45,674 nt of DNA. Origin: an uncultured Alphaproteobacteria bacterium. GTDB taxonomy: Bacteria > Pseudomonadota > Alphaproteobacteria > RF32 > CAG-239. Below the pieces are notes generated by a model that saw nothing but the letters and a program-made list of their open reading frames with translations, searched no databases and was not told where the DNA came from. The translations under genes and the position numbers were made by a program. The stretch covers positions 1 through 45,674 of the forward strand of contig CASFTO010000057.1 of NCBI GenBank assembly GCA_949297665.1, given 5' to 3'. How positions within the stretch are numbered: position 1 is the first letter of the stretch; the number at the start of each line of letters is the position of its first letter. This document shows positions 34,558-42,231 of this stretch, piece after piece.

Positions 34558-36327
34558 ATGACAGAAACAGAAAATCAAGAACTCTCAATAGGAGGCAACA
34601 TTTGGCAGATAGCCGACACAGACGAGCGAGAAACCGAGCTCATGTGCCGGAAACTGGGTTTATCGCCGAATTTAAGTAAATTATTACTTTTGCGAGGAAT
34701 AAATACCGATACTGCGCCATATTTTCTAAATCCGAAACTCTCTACCTCCATGCCCAACCCGAGTGTAATGAAAGACATGGATAAAGCGGCAGAACGCATC
34801 GCCGAAGCTATCATAAAACATGAAAAAATCGGGATTATCGGCGACTATGATGTCGACGGAGCCACATCAACTTCCGTATTAAGATTATTTCTAACATACA
34901 ACAATGTTGAAACCACCGTGCACATACCGGAACGAGAAGAAGGCTACGGTCCGAGTGATTTAGCTTTTCAAGAATTTTCTGATTTCGACGCGGACTTAGT
35001 CATTACCGTAGACTGTGGAACAACCGCTTTTGAAGTATTGGAACGCGGCGCAGAGAAGTTTGAAATAATCGTCCTCGACCACCATGAAGCAGAAACCAAA
35101 CTCCCCAAAGTATATGCTGTAGTCAACCCTAAACGCCTAGACCAAAGCGACGAGCACCCAGACTTAGGCTATATGGCAGCCGTAGGCGTTGTTTTTATGA
35201 CGATTGTTGCCGTCAATCGTTTATTAAGAGAAAAGAACTTTTACACCGCAGAGCACCCGGAACCAAACTTAATGCAATGGTTGGATTTAGTAGCTTTAGG
35301 CACGGTTTGTGATGTTGTAACCTTATTAGGAATAAATCGCGCGTATGTTACGCAAGGATTAAAAATAATGTCCAACCGTCAAAATTTAGGTTTAAAAACC
35401 TTAGCTGATATATCAGGAATAAATGAAAAACCGGATGCATATCATTTGGGTTTTGTACTAGGCCCGAGAATAAATGCGGGCGGACGTGTCGGAAAAGCGA
35501 GTGTCGGCAGCAGATTACTTTGTACAACTAATCCGATAGAAGCGCAAAAACTTGCAGAAGAACTCAATACCTTCAATCAAGAGCGCAAAGATATAGAATG
35601 TTTCGTATTAGAACAATCCATTGAGATATTAGAGGGAACTCCGCAAAACTGGCCTATGGCCTTTGTCTATAACAAAGGTTGGCATCAAGGGGTTATCGGC
35701 ATTGTCGCCGGAAAATTAAAGGAGCGCTACAATTTGCCAGCTTTTGTAATGAGCATTGAAGAAGATGAAGTCAAAGGCTCAGCGCGATCGATTCCGGGCA
35801 TTGATTTAGGGGCGTTAATCATCGCAGCCAAAGAAAAAGGCGTCATAACCAAAGGCGGCGGCCACACCATGGCAGCAGGTTTCTCCTTAACAGAAGAGCA
35901 AATTCCCCTATTTGAACAATTCGCGGGAGAATATATTGCCAAAAGTCTAAACAATACCAAACCGCATCCGATATTAAATATAGACTTAAGCCTAAATTTA
36001 ACCGCCGCAAATAACAACTTATGCGAAGAATTAGAACAACTTAAACCATTCGGCACCGGCAATCCGGAACCATTAATTTTAATCCGCAATGTATATTTTG
36101 AAAAGCCATACATTATCGGCAGCGGACATATCAAGTGCGAATTAAGTACTATAACCAAAGAACATTTAAGCGCCATAGCTTTTAAGATTGCCGATACGGA
36201 AATGGGCAAAGAAATTTTAAGCAAACGCCACGATTGTTATGATGTAGTCGGCAATTTACGCTTCAATCATTGGAACAATCGCACCACACTGCAATTTATG
36301 ATGACAGACATTAAGAGGGCAAGATGA
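34558..36327 (+). CDS. recJ: Single-strand DNA exonuclease RecJ
   Basis: RecJ is a 5'-to-3' single-strand exonuclease acting in recombination and mismatch repair. The 589-residue protein has the DHH-family motifs: GDYDVDGATS (95-104), VDCGTTAFEVLERG (D152) and LDHHEAE (174-176), whose Asp and His residues bind two metal ions. The DHHA1 part carries NAGGRVGKASVGSRLL (about 306-321) and GGGHTMAAGFS (433-443). The C-terminal OB-fold follows (about 465-585, with LKPFGTGNPEPLILIRNV). AAGGGACAAGAA precedes the ATG. The DUF502 gene overlaps its last codons (ATGA). Confidence 0.96.
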   Translation: MTETENQELSIGGNIWQIADTDERETELMCRKLGLSPNLSKLLLLRGINTDTAPYFLNPKLSTSMPNPSVMKDMDKAAERIAEAIIKHEKIGIIGDYDVDGATSTSVLRLFLTYNNVETTVHIPEREEGYGPSDLAFQEFSDFDADLVITVDCGTTAFEVLERGAEKFEIIVLDHHEAETKLPKVYAVVNPKRLDQSDEHPDLGYMAAVGVVFMTIVAVNRLLREKNFYTAEHPEPNLMQWLDLVALGTVCDVVTLLGINRAYVTQGLKIMSNRQNLGLKTLADISGINEKPDAYHLGFVLGPRINAGGRVGKASVGSRLLCTTNPIEAQKLAEELNTFNQERKDIECFVLEQSIEILEGTPQNWPMAFVYNKGWHQGVIGIVAGKLKERYNLPAFVMSIEEDEVKGSARSIPGIDLGALIIAAKEKGVITKGGGHTMAAGFSLTEEQIPLFEQFAGEYIAKSLNNTKPHPILNIDLSLNLTAANNNLCEELEQLKPFGTGNPEPLILIRNVYFEKPYIIGSGHIKCELSTITKEHLSAIAFKIADTEMGKEILSKRHDCYDVVGNLRFNHWNNRTTLQFMMTDIKRAR

Positions 36328-37049
36328 AAAAATCTCAAATCAAAAAACTACGCAAGACCATTGAAGAAAAACAAAATAAGCCGAGTTTTTTCGGCTATGT
36401 AATATCCAAACTAAAGACTTATTTATTCACGGGTATTTTAGTAACCGCCCCTGTAACTATCACTTTTTACATGGCATATGAATTATTTATCTGGATGGAT
36501 AAATGGACGCGTGCATTAATTCCGCCGCAAGTTGTTGCGCATGAGTTAATTCCATACATCCCAGGAGTTGGTGTAATCATTTTAATTGCCGTTTTAATAG
36601 TAATCGGCATGTTTACCACTGGGTTTATTGGCGGATTCTTCGTACGCTTAGGTGATTACATTGTTTCAAAGATGCCTTTAATTTCAAGCATTTACTCACT
36701 ATTAAAACAACTCTTCGAAACCATTTTCTCCCAAAAATCAAAATCTTTCAAAGAAGCCGTATTGTTGGAATATCCTCGCAAAGGTATCTGGATAATCGGC
36801 TTCCTCGCCGGAGACACCACCGGAGAATTGGCTCATAAATTACACAACAAAAAAATGTTAAGCATCTTTGTTCCCACAACACCAAACCCGACTTCTGGCT
36901 TTTTAATTATCGTACCTGCAGAAGACGTCATAAAACTAAATATGAGTGTAGAAGATGCATTAAAATATGTAGTATCTTGCGGTATAGTTGTTCCGGAAGA
37001 AGAAAAGGAAAATTTCAAGCGTAAAGCCCTTGACAAACACCCGCAATAG
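36324..37049 (+). CDS. DUF502 family inner-membrane protein
   Basis: A 241-residue protein with two membrane helices (about 33-55, LFTGILVTAPVTITFYMAYE, and 78-108, VGVIILIAVLIVIGMFTTGF) and a soluble C-terminal domain. DUF502 blocks are visible: PGVGVIILIAVLIVIGM, KMPLISSIYSLLKQLFETIF, SFKEAVLLEYPRKGIWIIGF and FVPTTPNPTSGFLIIVPAED. The family is found in many bacteria and plants (COV1-like); its bacterial function is unknown. Its ATG overlaps the recJ stop (ATGA), so the two are translated together. Confidence 0.92.
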   Translation: MKKSQIKKLRKTIEEKQNKPSFFGYVISKLKTYLFTGILVTAPVTITFYMAYELFIWMDKWTRALIPPQVVAHELIPYIPGVGVIILIAVLIVIGMFTTGFIGGFFVRLGDYIVSKMPLISSIYSLLKQLFETIFSQKSKSFKEAVLLEYPRKGIWIIGFLAGDTTGELAHKLHNKKMLSIFVPTTPNPTSGFLIIVPAEDVIKLNMSVEDALKYVVSCGIVVPEEEKENFKRKALDKHPQ

Positions 37050-37084
37050 GTTTTTAATCACGCTGAAAGTGATAACAAGATATC

Positions 37085-37136
37085 GCTTTGTGTGGATTTA
37101 ACCTAACTTGTCCGACACCTGATAGGACTAAACAAG
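37085..37136 (+). promoter_or_regulatory. Candidate SAM-II-type riboswitch before metK
   Basis: The layout matches the compact SAM-II/SAM-V pseudoknot: P1 strand GTGT (37090-37093), loop with GGATTTAACC, strand CTTGTCC, closing P1 strand ACAC (37115-37118), then TGATAGGACTAAACAAGGAG. GTCC can pair with GGAC as the pseudoknot, and CTTGT can pair with ACAAG, which overlaps the Shine-Dalgarno AAGGAG. SAM binding would therefore hide the ribosome site of metK. Upstream hairpins ATCAC/GTGAT and ACAAG/CTTTGT are also present in 37055-37092. Class II versus V cannot be decided without a covariance model. Confidence 0.7.
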
Positions 37137-37146
37137 GAGAACTAAA

Positions 37147-38181
37147 ATGAACAGGACTGCGGAATATGTGTCCCTTGGACACCCTGATAAGATTGCCGAT
37201 TATCTCTCAAGCTATCTTTTAGATGAATGTATCAAGCAAGATAAAAAAGTGCGTTACGCCGTAGAAGTAATGGTCAAGAATAACAACATCATCTTCGGCG
37301 GAGAAGTAAGCGGTAAAGTTAAAATCGGAAATTTAACCGATATAGCCAAACAGGCTCTGCGTGAAATCGGCTATGATGAAGAATACAGCCAAATTTGGCA
37401 AACAAACGCTATTGACATCAATCAGATAAAAGTAACCAACCTCATCAGTGCTCAATCAGAAGAAATAGGTCAAGGCATTGACGCAAACGGTTGGGGGGAT
37501 CAAGGCGTATTTGTGGGCTATGCAGAAAAGAGCCAAGGATTAATAAATCAAGAACTTTATCTGGCCCAAAAACTAAATCATGCCCTTTATGAAAAAGCTC
37601 AAACTTCTGAAAATTTAGGCTTAGACATAAAAACACAAATAACCATTGATGAACAAGGCAAAATTATAACCGCTATTGCCGCTATTCCAATGCTTGAGCC
37701 TGAGGATTTGAGTACATTTATCATAAATGTATTAGAACAAAAACCACAAAATTTAATCATCAACGGCACAGGGTGCTATAAGTGTCATTCATCTATTGCT
37801 GATTGCGGTATAACCGGCAGAAAATTAGCTTGCGATTTCTACTCCACAGCCTGCCCCATCGGTGGCGGTTCTCCGTGGACGAAAGATCCAAGTAAGGCAG
37901 ATTTAACCTTAAATTTATATGCTCGTAAATTGGCAATAAAATATCTTGAAGACAATGACGCATGCTATGCTTATTTATCTTCGTGCATCGGGAAGTCGCA
38001 ACTTCCGAGTGCTGTCATCAAAACAATAAAGGCTGGAAAAGTCAAGATTGCGGATATCTGTCCGAATTGTGAACCGAAAGCAGTCATTGAAGAATTAAAA
38101 CTATCCCGCCCGATATATAAAGAACTATGTCAAAAAGGTTTAATGAGTTATTTTGATAACCAAGGAAACCCGACATTTTAA
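37147..38181 (+). CDS. metK: Divergent, short, Cys-rich S-adenosylmethionine synthetase
   Basis: MetK makes SAM from methionine and ATP. At 344 residues this protein is about 40 shorter than the usual ~385. Active-site residues are kept: GHPDK (11-15, H12, D14, K15), E40 and E53, Q103, GDQG (117-120), DIKTQIT (K162), and ADCGITGRK (D219, R225, K226). The normal HGGGAFSGKD loop is altered to IGGGSPWTKD, keeping K246 and D247. It has eleven cysteines, many clustered (C210, C213, C220, C229, C236, and C305, C308). AAGGAG precedes the ATG within the riboswitch candidate. It probably remains active, but it is well away from ordinary MetK; a second, standard copy elsewhere cannot be excluded. Confidence 0.88.
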   Translation: MNRTAEYVSLGHPDKIADYLSSYLLDECIKQDKKVRYAVEVMVKNNNIIFGGEVSGKVKIGNLTDIAKQALREIGYDEEYSQIWQTNAIDINQIKVTNLISAQSEEIGQGIDANGWGDQGVFVGYAEKSQGLINQELYLAQKLNHALYEKAQTSENLGLDIKTQITIDEQGKIITAIAAIPMLEPEDLSTFIINVLEQKPQNLIINGTGCYKCHSSIADCGITGRKLACDFYSTACPIGGGSPWTKDPSKADLTLNLYARKLAIKYLEDNDACYAYLSSCIGKSQLPSAVIKTIKAGKVKIADICPNCEPKAVIEELKLSRPIYKELCQKGLMSYFDNQGNPTF

Positions 38182-38223
38182 CCATATAGACGAGAATAAT
38201 CCGTACAAAATTACAATTACAAC

Positions 38224-38252
38224 AAAAAAAGGAGCGATAAAATCGCTCCTTT
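38224..38252. terminator. Bidirectional terminator between metK and the flotillin gene
   Basis: AAAGGAGCGAT and ATCGCTCCTTT pair around AAA. Seven A (38224-38230) give a T-run on the minus strand, so it is stronger for the flotillin transcript; the plus side has a weaker TTTCCTTT tail. Confidence 0.75.
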
Positions 38253-38273
38253 CCTTTAGTTTAGACTTAACTC

Positions 38274-39797
38274 CTATTTCTTAGAAGTCTTACCTGTGTT
38301 TACATCATCAGCATCTTTTTTCTTAATTACCTTATTAAGAATCTGCTGTCCCAATTCAGAACCGGCCAATGCTTCAAGCATAGCTCCTAAGCTCTGTCCA
38401 CCTTTAGCAGAGAAGAGTTCCATTACAGAATTAACTCCTTCATTCAAATTTCCACCGGCATTGGCAATAATCTTGATATCTGCATTACCCAAGTTCTTAG
38501 CCTGTTCAACACCGACTTCTTTGAGAGCATCAACTTGTCTGATTTCAATCAAATACTTCTGATAACCCGGGTTATTACCGATTTCCTTAGCCAATTCAAT
38601 TTGAGGAGCCACTTCCGCGTTACCCAGTTTTTCTTTAGCTGTAGCTTCAGCCGCACCCTTCGCTTCAATACCTTCTGCTTCTTTTTTAGTCGCAACCAAA
38701 GTAGCTTCTGCCTCTTTAGTTTTCTTTACATAAGCAGCCTGAGCATCGTGGGTTGCAGCCTTTTCATTCTGTTCAGCCACCAATACTTTAGCTTCAGCTT
38801 CAATTTTTTGAGCTTCTTTTTGTTGTCCGGCAACAATAACGCCTGCTTCAGCTTCAATACGTTGTTTATCTTTGCCGGCATTAGCCTTGATAACAACTTC
38901 TTGCTTATCAATTTCAGCCTGACGCACAGTCTTAACCTGGATAACATCCATGTCTTTTTCCTGTGTAAGTTTCTTTTGCTCTGCAATCTCTTGCTTAGAT
39001 TTTTCCTGAGCAATACCGACAGCTTTTTCTTGATCAGCAGTACGCTTACCAACCTCTTCAGCTTTTTCCTGTTCCTTAATAGCAATAGCCTTTTCAGCAG
39101 CAATCTCAGCTTCACGCGCAGCCTGATTATTCTTAGCCACTTCCTTACGAGATTCCATATCAATAAAAGATTTCTTCTTTTCCATGACATTGGAGATAAC
39201 TTTTTCGCCACCTTTATCTCGAACATCCATAAGCTCAATACTCTTAACCGGTACAATACCCCATTCTTTAAGGTTTTCTTTTACCTCATCGGTAAACTTC
39301 TCACCATAAACAGAACGTTGCACCATAATTTGATCCAAATTATCATTTGCCAAGATAGAACGCACAGCACTTTGCACAATATTGGTCAAATGCTCTTGAA
39401 GAGTATCAAGATCTTCAATACGAGAAGCTGCTTGACGATAATCAGCAATACGGAAAAAGGCAGTCACATCCACCACAAACGGAAGCTTATCCTTGTCATA
39501 CGCCTCATAATCTTCCAGTTTAACCGAGAAGTTAGAAAGAGGAAGAACCTGCACTTCAACACCCCAAATCGGCATCCAAATCGGAATTTTGTAATAGACA
39601 TTACCGGCCGTTTCATCTTTGCTGAGATCAGCATTAGGCTGTCCATAGATATCCGTTGATTTCGTACGCCTTACAACATGAACTTCGGAAGGTTTTACCA
39701 CACGTCTTAAAGACAAAATCCATTTGATGATGAACAACACAATCACTACCGCAATGGCTATGCCAATCCACGGTAAATAAGTCATAAACTCATTCAT
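38274..39797 (-). CDS. Flotillin-like SPFH membrane protein
   Basis: A 507-residue flotillin of the SPFH/band 7 family, which forms oligomeric scaffolds on ordered membrane regions. One N-terminal membrane helix (about 9-28, IGIAIAVVIVLFIIKWIL) leads to the SPFH domain (about 30-225: FVVDVTAFFRIADYRQAASR, SAVRSILANDNLDQIMVQRS, LKEWGIVPVKSIELMDVRDK). A long Ala/Glu/Lys coiled coil follows (about 225-400), typical of flotillins. The C-terminus is a Gly/Ala-rich oligomerisation region (GGNLNEGVNSVMELFSAKGG). No clear ribosome site precedes ATG 39797. Partner NfeD-type genes are not adjacent. Confidence 0.93.
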   Translation of the reverse strand: MNEFMTYLPWIGIAIAVVIVLFIIKWILSLRRVVKPSEVHVVRRTKSTDIYGQPNADLSKDETAGNVYYKIPIWMPIWGVEVQVLPLSNFSVKLEDYEAYDKDKLPFVVDVTAFFRIADYRQAASRIEDLDTLQEHLTNIVQSAVRSILANDNLDQIMVQRSVYGEKFTDEVKENLKEWGIVPVKSIELMDVRDKGGEKVISNVMEKKKSFIDMESRKEVAKNNQAAREAEIAAEKAIAIKEQEKAEEVGKRTADQEKAVGIAQEKSKQEIAEQKKLTQEKDMDVIQVKTVRQAEIDKQEVVIKANAGKDKQRIEAEAGVIVAGQQKEAQKIEAEAKVLVAEQNEKAATHDAQAAYVKKTKEAEATLVATKKEAEGIEAKGAAEATAKEKLGNAEVAPQIELAKEIGNNPGYQKYLIEIRQVDALKEVGVEQAKNLGNADIKIIANAGGNLNEGVNSVMELFSAKGGQSLGAMLEALAGSELGQQILNKVIKKKDADDVNTGKTSKK

Positions 39798-39997
39798 AAA
39801 AATTTAAATTTAATTTAGTGAAACAATAATTTTATTTGTCGGCAACAGATATACAAAACAAAAATTACTTTGTCAAGCATTTTGTCAAAGGGTTTTATTT
39901 TTTCATATAACAGAGAATAGTAAGCGCAATTACGGGCTCTTTTCATCTAAGTCATTTAAAAATTTTAAAAAATTTGCATTTTTTTAGCCTTACCCTA

Positions 39998-40026
39998 TTG
40001 CTTAGCAAAAAAGCACTCCCTATATA
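39998..40026 (+). promoter_or_regulatory. Candidate sigma70-type promoter of dnaK
   Basis: TTGCTT (39998-40003) and TATATA (40021-40026) are separated by 17 bases, about 45 bp before dnaK. CCCTATAT around the -10 also resembles the heat-shock sigma32 -10 (CYTATNT in alphaproteobacteria), but no CTTG lies at the right distance. The remaining 39798-39997 is AT-rich with no gene. Confidence 0.55.
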
Positions 40027-40070
40027 AGGTAACAGAAAGATTTTATAAACGTAATTAAAGGATTTAAGAA

Positions 40071-41996
40071 ATGAGCAATAAAGTATTAGGTATTGACTTA
40101 GGTACAACCAACTCCTGCTTTGCGATTATGGAAGGCGGGGAGCCGAAGGTACTGGAGAATTCCGAAGGAGCAAGAACAACCCCGTCAATGGTTGCTTTTA
40201 CAGATACGGAAACTTTGGTAGGTTATCCTGCAAAACGTCAAGCAGTAACCAATCCGGAGAACACTCTGTTCGCGATTAAGCGTTTGATTGGTCGTCGTTA
40301 TGATTCTCCGGAAGTTGCAAAAGACAAGCAACTTGTTCCGTTCAAGATTATTGAAGGCGACAATGGTGACGCTTGGGTAGAAGTTAAGGGCAAAAAATAC
40401 GCTCCATCACAAATTTCTGCCATTGTTTTGCAAAAGATTAAAGAATATGCGGAAAGTTATCTTGGTGAAAAGATTGAAAAAGCCGTTATTACTGTACCGG
40501 CATACTTTAATGACTCTCAACGTCAAGCAACAAAAGACGCCGGTAAGATTGCCGGACTTGATGTATTGCGTATCATCAACGAACCGACAGCCGCTGCATT
40601 GGCTTATGGTATGGATAAAAAGGCTTCTGGCACAATCGCTGTATACGACCTTGGTGGTGGTACATTTGATATTTCAATTTTGGAAATCGGCGATGGTGTA
40701 TTTGAAGTTAAATCTACAAACGGTGATACTTTCTTAGGTGGTGAAGACTTTGACCAACGCTTGGTAAACTACTTGGCTGATGAATTCAAAAAAGAAAATA
40801 ACATTGATTTGAAATCAGACCGTTTGGCATTACAACGTTTGAAAGAAGCCGCAGAAAAGGCTAAAATTGAATTATCATCAACAACTCAAACCGAAATTAA
40901 TTTACCGTTTATCACAGCAGACATGAGTACCGGCACACCAATTCCGAAGCACTTAAATATGAAATTGACTCGTGCCAAATTGGAATCAATTGTTGAAGAT
41001 TTGATTGAAAAGACGGTTGAGCCGTGCAAAAAAGCGATGGCCGATGCCGGCATTAAACCTTCCGACATCAGCGAAGTTATCCTCGTCGGCGGTATGACCC
41101 GTATGCCGAAAGTTCAGGAAAAAGTAAAAGAAATCTTTGGCAAAGAACCGCACAAAGGCGTTAATCCGGATGAAGTTGTTGCCGTTGGTGCATCAATTCA
41201 AGGTGGTGTATTGATGGGTGATGTCAAAGACGTATTGTTGTTGGATGTAACACCGTTGTCTTTGGGTATTGAAACTTTAGGTGGCGTATTTACACGCTTG
41301 ATTGATAGAAACACAACCATTCCGACACGCAAATCCCAAGTATTCTCCACTGCGGAAGATGGACAAACAGCTGTTACAATTCGAGTATTCCAGGGTGAAC
41401 GTGAAATGGCTGCCGATAACAAATTACTTGGTCAATTTGATTTGGTAGGCATTCCTCCTGCACCACGTGGTATGCCACAAATTGAAGTAACATTCGATAT
41501 TGATGCAAACGGTATCGTAAATGTTTCTGCAAAAGATAAAGCAACCAATAAAGAACAAGCCATTCGCATTCAAGCGTCTGGCGGATTATCTGATGCCGAC
41601 ATTGAAAAGATGGTAAAAGATGCAGAAGCAAACGCCGAAGCAGACAAGAAGAAGAAGGAATTGATTGAAGCTAAAAACCAAGCTGAAGGATTAATTCACA
41701 CCACAGAAAAAACCTTGAAAGAAAATTCAGACAAGATTTCTTCTGCTGATAAAGATGCAATTGAAACAGCTATTACCGCATTAAAAGGCGTAATGGAAAG
41801 TGACGATGTTGCAGCGATTAAAGAAAAATCCGACGCTTTAATGCAGGCTTCCCTCAAGCTGGGCGAAGCAATGTATAAAGCGCAGGGCGCCGCGGCCGGT
41901 GCCGGCAATGCCCAGGGCGCGGAACAAGGCGCTCCGGAAGCTGAACCGAAAAAAGACGACAACGTTGTTGACGCTGACTTTGAAGAAGTCAAATAA
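40071..41996 (+). CDS. dnaK: Molecular chaperone DnaK (Hsp70)
   Basis: DnaK binds exposed hydrophobic segments of unfolded proteins in an ATP-dependent cycle. The 641 residues are of standard length. The nucleotide-binding domain has [66 protein letters not shown] and [14 protein letters not shown]. The linker [18 protein letters not shown] leads to the substrate-binding domain and a helical lid, and the end [13 protein letters not shown] is typical. AAAGGATTTAAGAA precedes the ATG. The usual partner dnaJ is not downstream; a palindromic element and an adhesin-like gene follow instead. Confidence 0.98.
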   Translation: MSNKVLGIDLGTTNSCFAIMEGGEPKVLENSEGARTTPSMVAFTDTETLVGYPAKRQAVTNPENTLFAIKRLIGRRYDSPEVAKDKQLVPFKIIEGDNGDAWVEVKGKKYAPSQISAIVLQKIKEYAESYLGEKIEKAVITVPAYFNDSQRQATKDAGKIAGLDVLRIINEPTAAALAYGMDKKASGTIAVYDLGGGTFDISILEIGDGVFEVKSTNGDTFLGGEDFDQRLVNYLADEFKKENNIDLKSDRLALQRLKEAAEKAKIELSSTTQTEINLPFITADMSTGTPIPKHLNMKLTRAKLESIVEDLIEKTVEPCKKAMADAGIKPSDISEVILVGGMTRMPKVQEKVKEIFGKEPHKGVNPDEVVAVGASIQGGVLMGDVKDVLLLDVTPLSLGIETLGGVFTRLIDRNTTIPTRKSQVFSTAEDGQTAVTIRVFQGEREMAADNKLLGQFDLVGIPPAPRGMPQIEVTFDIDANGIVNVSAKDKATNKEQAIRIQASGGLSDADIEKMVKDAEANAEADKKKKELIEAKNQAEGLIHTTEKTLKENSDKISSADKDAIETAITALKGVMESDDVAAIKEKSDALMQASLKLGEAMYKAQGAAAGAGNAQGAEQGAPEAEPKKDDNVVDADFEEVK

Positions 41997-42013
41997 CCAA
42001 TGTCCCAACCTCA

Positions 42014-42045
42014 AAGCCGCAGGCTCCAAACCTGCGGCTTTTTTT
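42014..42045 (+). terminator. Rho-independent terminator after dnaK
   Basis: AAGCCGCAGG (42014-42023) pairs perfectly with CCTGCGGCTT (42031-42040) around a 7-base loop, followed by a T-run to 42045. dnaK is thus monocistronic. Confidence 0.9.
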
Positions 42046-42054
42046 ACCAAAAAA

Positions 42055-42183
42055 CCGGCACATCAGACGACCGTTAGATTTGCATATTTTATTGTTGCAT
42101 TTACGTTTTTTTAACGGATTGATTCTATTATAAAAAGCAACAGAACATATTCCGGCAAATCTAACGGTCGTCTGATGTGCCGG
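42055..42183. repeat. 129-bp element with perfect 29-bp inverted ends (MITE-like)
   Basis: Two perfect 29-bp inverted repeats (42055-42083 and 42155-42183) bracket a 71-bp AT-rich interior. The outer end reads CCGGCACATCAGACGACCG on both strands. No ORF or clear target-site duplication is visible. It may be a non-autonomous transposable element, or a chromosomal palindromic repeat. It lies 10 bp beyond the dnaK terminator and 48 bp before the adhesin-like gene. The interior contains a possible second small symmetry (GCAAC.../...GCAAC-like) that I do not count as structure. Confidence 0.75.
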
Positions 42184-42231
42184 AACAAAGAGAGCAACAC
42201 ACTGATTTAGCGTCAAAAAAAGGACACAACC

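Noticed and set aside
38535..39659. 374-codon open frame antisense to the flotillin gene
   Set aside because: Its translation is a low-complexity Phe/Leu/Ser/Asn string, the expected reverse of an Ala/Glu/Lys coiled coil. The minus-strand flotillin is a clear family member.
42055..42183. Full insertion sequence
   Set aside because: The 71-bp interior is too small for a transposase and no transposase gene lies near, so it is only called MITE-like.
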